Shown here in pieces: positions 61,170 to 64,000 of a DNA stretch of 64,000 bases. Both the position numbers and the translations under genes were made by a program. The notes beneath the pieces were generated by a model. It did no database searches, had not been told where the DNA came from, and worked only from the letters and a program-made list of their open reading frames with translations. Numbering within the stretch: position 1 is the first letter of the stretch; every line of letters begins with the position of its first letter. This DNA comes from Thraustochytrium sp. TN22 (lineage: Eukaryota > Sar > Bigyra > Thraustochytrida > Thraustochytriidae), in assembly GCA_013306675.1 (NCBI GenBank), contig JABLUY010000074.1, forward strand, positions 62,001 through 126,000, given 5' to 3'.

Positions 61170-63800
61170 ATGCCGGCGCAGATGAACCGGTACTACTCGA
61201 CGGAAGACGCGGAGATCTCGAGCAGCGACGAGAGCAGCGACGAGAGCAGCGAGCTCTGGGCGTCAGGGGACTCCGTGGTGTGCTCAGAGGACTCGGACGA
61301 GGAAGTGCGCGAGGAGGACCGGCGGCAGGAGCGCGAGCGCGAGCAGCGGGAGCGGTGCCAGACAGAGGTGCTGTCGAGCTGCTTCCGAGGCACGCGGTTC
61401 AACGGCATGGACTGGGATGAGGCGCGCTGCGAGGCGTTCGGCCTGGACCTCCAGGGCCCCGAGCTGGAGGAGAAGGCGAAGCTGGCAGTGGACATCGGCA
61501 ACCGGACGCACGCGGAGCAGAGCGCAGAAAGCATCATCCTCATCGGGCATGTGATCGAGATCCTTCGCGAGGAGCCGGAGGCTGTAGACCTCCTCAACCC
61601 GGGGACGGAGGCCTTTGAGGACTTCTGGACGCCAGGCCGTTGCCTCATCTCCTGCACGATGCAGGGCGGCAAGACGTACCGCGCCATCGTGCTGCGCAGC
61701 CTCGTCATGGCGGGCGTGCGCGAGAAGCATGTCGTGGTGCTGAGCAACTCCAACTCCGCGAGCTACACGGACATGGAGCGCGCCATCAAGCGGCTGAACA
61801 AGGCGTACGATACCCATGTGCGCGCGCGTGTGGCCGGCTTGGGCGATACGACCAGCAAGTACCTGCCGGCCAAGCTCGGCGTCTACACGAAGCTCAACTC
61901 GCCGGAGGCCAAGCGCATCCAGGCCAGCAGCCTCGCAGAGGGCGTCCACTTCAACGTACGCCTCTTCTCCAAGAAGAACCTGGAGACCATGGTGAAGCGT
62001 CGCAACGATTTCGCGTGCACCCCAGAAAACTCGGTGCTCGTCATGGACGAAGCACACGACTGCCTGCGCGGCAACGGCGCGTCCAAGGCCTTCCGCCACA
62101 TGGCCCGCAAGTGGAAGAAGGACCTGGCCCTCATCACCGCAACGCCCAACCCGCACAAGCTTCTGCCGGACATTCTCGGCGGCAAGCTGCGCGCCGTGGC
62201 GCTGCGCCCGCGCCCGGGCTTCTACCTGTACACCGAGGCGGGCGAACACGACGACCTTGACAACGATCTCCGGGTGGTGGACTACCGCGTCCTGGAGGAC
62301 ATTGTGCCGAGCGCCGCGCCCGCCGACCATGACCGCGTCCCCTTCCCTCGCTCCCAGTTTGAGTCCTCCATCCTTCTCGCTGGCAGCCACGGCGAGACTG
62401 GCATCGACGAGCGCAGCCTGGTCCACCTTCGCGAGGTCTGTGCGGCGCCCAGCTCGACCTGCACCATGGTCTGGAACGACTTCCAGGCCAAGCCAAAGTC
62501 CACCCGCAGGCGTAGGTCCTCCAAGTCTATCGATCCCGACGCGCTCCGGCCGAGCAAGGCGAACTGGTCTCCGAACGCCGGCCACATCCAGCTCGCCGAG
62601 TGGCTCGCTCAGGTCGCGGCCACCGCGCACAAGACGCGCGCCTCTGTCGCCGCCTTCGCGGCCTACGACAGCTGCCGGAGCGACCCTCGCTACAAGTACC
62701 CGCGCGTTTTTATCAACAGGAAGCTCCTCGGGGCGCTCGCCAGGTGCGACGACGTCGAAAAGAGCATTGTGGACCAGGTCTACACCCAGTACGAGAAGGA
62801 TGCTGCCACGCACCACCTCGTGACTCAGGAGGTCCGTGAGAGCCTTGTCGGCGACCTGGCAAGGGCCAAGAATGCCGCAAATAAGCTTCTCAGGAAAACC
62901 TCGCACGGCCGCAAGACCTCGCGGCGGGGCGAGTCGCGCTTCTTCATGAATCACGGCCACGGAATTTACTCCTTCACCTTTGGCCCCCTCCGTCTCCACC
63001 TCAAGATCATCCTCAGCATCGTGCGTCACATGCACGAGCTCCGTCTCGCCAAGAACAACTGCACCTACGTGGAAAAGCCCCTCAAGATCTTTGTGGTTGG
63101 CAAGAGCCTCCTGCGCCAGTCCGTCAACGTCGAGAGCATCTGCCGCCAGGTCCAGCTCACCGACCTCGTCTACCTCAGCAAGCAGACCGTTGGCCTCGAC
63201 CAGACCGCACTGCTCCAGGGGCTTGGCCGGGTCAACCACGGCTACGATGACGGTTCCAGCAGCTTCATGGCTTCTGCGTTCCCGCAGGCCTCCTGCCCTA
63301 AGGAGTACCGGCCGCGGGTCGCTCTCGCCAAGAAGATCAAGGACTTCGTCGTTCGCACGCCCGAGTTCCAGAGCCGCATCGAGGCCGGCGGCGAGCATTC
63401 TGACGTTCACCACGACATGGAAACCGTCACGAAACGGAGTGTCAGCATCCACCGCCCCTGCACCGAGCTGAAGACCAGCGAGCGCGCGATGCCCCACGCT
63501 CTCAACCAGGCTCGCAAGCGCAAGGCCTCCGCCCCCGCCCCGCCCTCGCCTGACGACATCCTGAAGAGCCTCCTGGACACGCACGGCTCTTGGGCGCAAC
63601 CCAACGAACGCAAGCTTATCCTCTGCGCGCTGCGCGAGCCCTTCAAGGCTTGCTTGCCCCACGCACGCCTCAATGGGTGCCTCCCTCGCTCGACGCCTGC
63701 TGCGAAGCCGCTGCAACGCTTTCTCGAGCATCTCCCAGCCTCTTCTTGGTCGCAGGCGCTGACCGAGTTGGCGCCCGCCAAGCGCGTCCATGCAGCTTGA
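61170..63800 (+). CDS. SF2-type helicase/ATPase, possibly Z1-like C-terminus
   Basis: An 876-residue protein. After a Ser/Asp-rich lead, ATPase motifs are complete: P-loop SCTMQGGKTYRA (Lys168), Walker B VLVMDEAHD (Asp293) and LITATPNPH (Thr323). The C-terminal half contains KPLKIFVVGKSLLRQSVNV, QVQLTDLVYLSKQ and LLQGLGRVNHG with Arg687 as candidate arginine finger. That order (VGG-LSRG-like, then SYFxR-like, then QxGR) resembles the Z1 helicase domain, otherwise known from bacterial MORC/endonuclease systems; this is an inference from motif order. The start is the first ATG. The partner protein upstream is about one-third identical by eye. The substrate is unknown. Confidence 0.75.
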   Translation: MPAQMNRYYSTEDAEISSSDESSDESSELWASGDSVVCSEDSDEEVREEDRRQEREREQRERCQTEVLSSCFRGTRFNGMDWDEARCEAFGLDLQGPELEEKAKLAVDIGNRTHAEQSAESIILIGHVIEILREEPEAVDLLNPGTEAFEDFWTPGRCLISCTMQGGKTYRAIVLRSLVMAGVREKHVVVLSNSNSASYTDMERAIKRLNKAYDTHVRARVAGLGDTTSKYLPAKLGVYTKLNSPEAKRIQASSLAEGVHFNVRLFSKKNLETMVKRRNDFACTPENSVLVMDEAHDCLRGNGASKAFRHMARKWKKDLALITATPNPHKLLPDILGGKLRAVALRPRPGFYLYTEAGEHDDLDNDLRVVDYRVLEDIVPSAAPADHDRVPFPRSQFESSILLAGSHGETGIDERSLVHLREVCAAPSSTCTMVWNDFQAKPKSTRRRRSSKSIDPDALRPSKANWSPNAGHIQLAEWLAQVAATAHKTRASVAAFAAYDSCRSDPRYKYPRVFINRKLLGALARCDDVEKSIVDQVYTQYEKDAATHHLVTQEVRESLVGDLARAKNAANKLLRKTSHGRKTSRRGESRFFMNHGHGIYSFTFGPLRLHLKIILSIVRHMHELRLAKNNCTYVEKPLKIFVVGKSLLRQSVNVESICRQVQLTDLVYLSKQTVGLDQTALLQGLGRVNHGYDDGSSSFMASAFPQASCPKEYRPRVALAKKIKDFVVRTPEFQSRIEAGGEHSDVHHDMETVTKRSVSIHRPCTELKTSERAMPHALNQARKRKASAPAPPSPDDILKSLLDTHGSWAQPNERKLILCALREPFKACLPHARLNGCLPRSTPAAKPLQRFLEHLPASSWSQALTELAPAKRVHAA

Positions 63801-64000
63801 ATGAACACTATGAACAATACCACTGAGTTAATTTGATGCATTCGACCTGAACCGGATGAAATGCTCGAGGGGCTGTTCGTCGAGCTTGATGCGCTCTTCC
63901 TTCCTTGCTCTTACTCGTTCTCTCTCACTGTCCGCGCGCGCTCTGCGGGTCGACAATCGCCTCGTCGAGCCGGGCCAGCTGCCTCCATCACCAGCGACGA
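63801..64000. other. 3' flank of the helicase gene
   Basis: About 200 bp to the window edge. No gene is seen; ATGAACACTATGAACAATACC follows the stop. Confidence 0.4.

Noticed and set aside
61284-63791. 835-residue antisense frame over the second helicase
   Set aside because: No motif, and the plus-strand protein has complete ATPase motifs.
57490-63800. Viral origin of the helicase-like pair
   Set aside because: No capsid, polymerase or other viral hallmark gene is visible nearby, so no virus-like element is claimed.

Overview
The window looks like nuclear DNA of a GC-rich, intron-poor, gene-dense unicellular eukaryote. Genes lie on both strands and often alternate between divergent and convergent pairs. 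Most are single open frames. Three host genes (Pol I/III subunit AC19, a SANT protein, ribosomal protein eL33) each carry one GT-AG intron (96, 103 and 507 bp). Beta-tubulin, an ShK-containing prolyl 4-hydroxylase, a galactocerebrosidase and heavy microsatellite load would fit a stramenopile such as a thraustochytrid. That placement is inference; no taxonomic marker settles it.

Layout. 1-1.3 kb: low-complexity GC-rich DNA. 1.3-19 kb: AGC-like kinase (+), secreted galactocerebrosidase (-), USP22/Ubp8-like deubiquitinase (-), PAP2 phosphatase (-), His-rich methyltransferase (+), Pol delta subunit 3 (-), DUSP-USP deubiquitinase (-). 19-38.6 kb: EF-hand-like protein (+), coiled-coil protein (+), proteasome RPN1 (+), CDC45 (+), secreted JmjC protein (-), CCCH/FG nucleoporin (+), homocysteine methyltransferase (-), AC19 (+), SANT protein (-), SDR dehydrogenase (+), PRP4 (-). 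38.8-44.2 kb: a whole DNA transposon. 44.5-55 kb: unknown coiled-coil protein (-), eL33 (+), prolyl 4-hydroxylase (+), beta-tubulin (-), SLC45-like transporter (-). 57.5-63.8 kb: two tandem helicase-like paralogues (+).

The most unusual content is of two kinds. First, the transposon has a DDE transposase of the IS4EU/ISL2EU type facing two genes on the other strand: a SWIM zinc-finger protein resembling the front half of the SWIM-YqaJ protein usual in that superfamily, and a FEN1/XPG-like nuclease that may stand in for the missing YqaJ nuclease. It is bounded by 16-bp inverted repeats and sits just upstream of PRP4. Second, the two tandem proteins look like one intact SF2-type ATPase (possibly with a Z1-like C-terminal half) and one sibling in which the ATPase motifs have decayed while the fold was kept.

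The other genes are ordinary housekeeping functions (replication, proteasome, splicing, transcription, translation, cytoskeleton, lysosomal lipid turnover). Several intergenic regions hold local duplications, notably a broken copy of the RPN1 3' end, a repeated beta-tubulin 3' flank, and several minisatellites. No tRNA, rRNA, CRISPR array or virus-like element was recognised.
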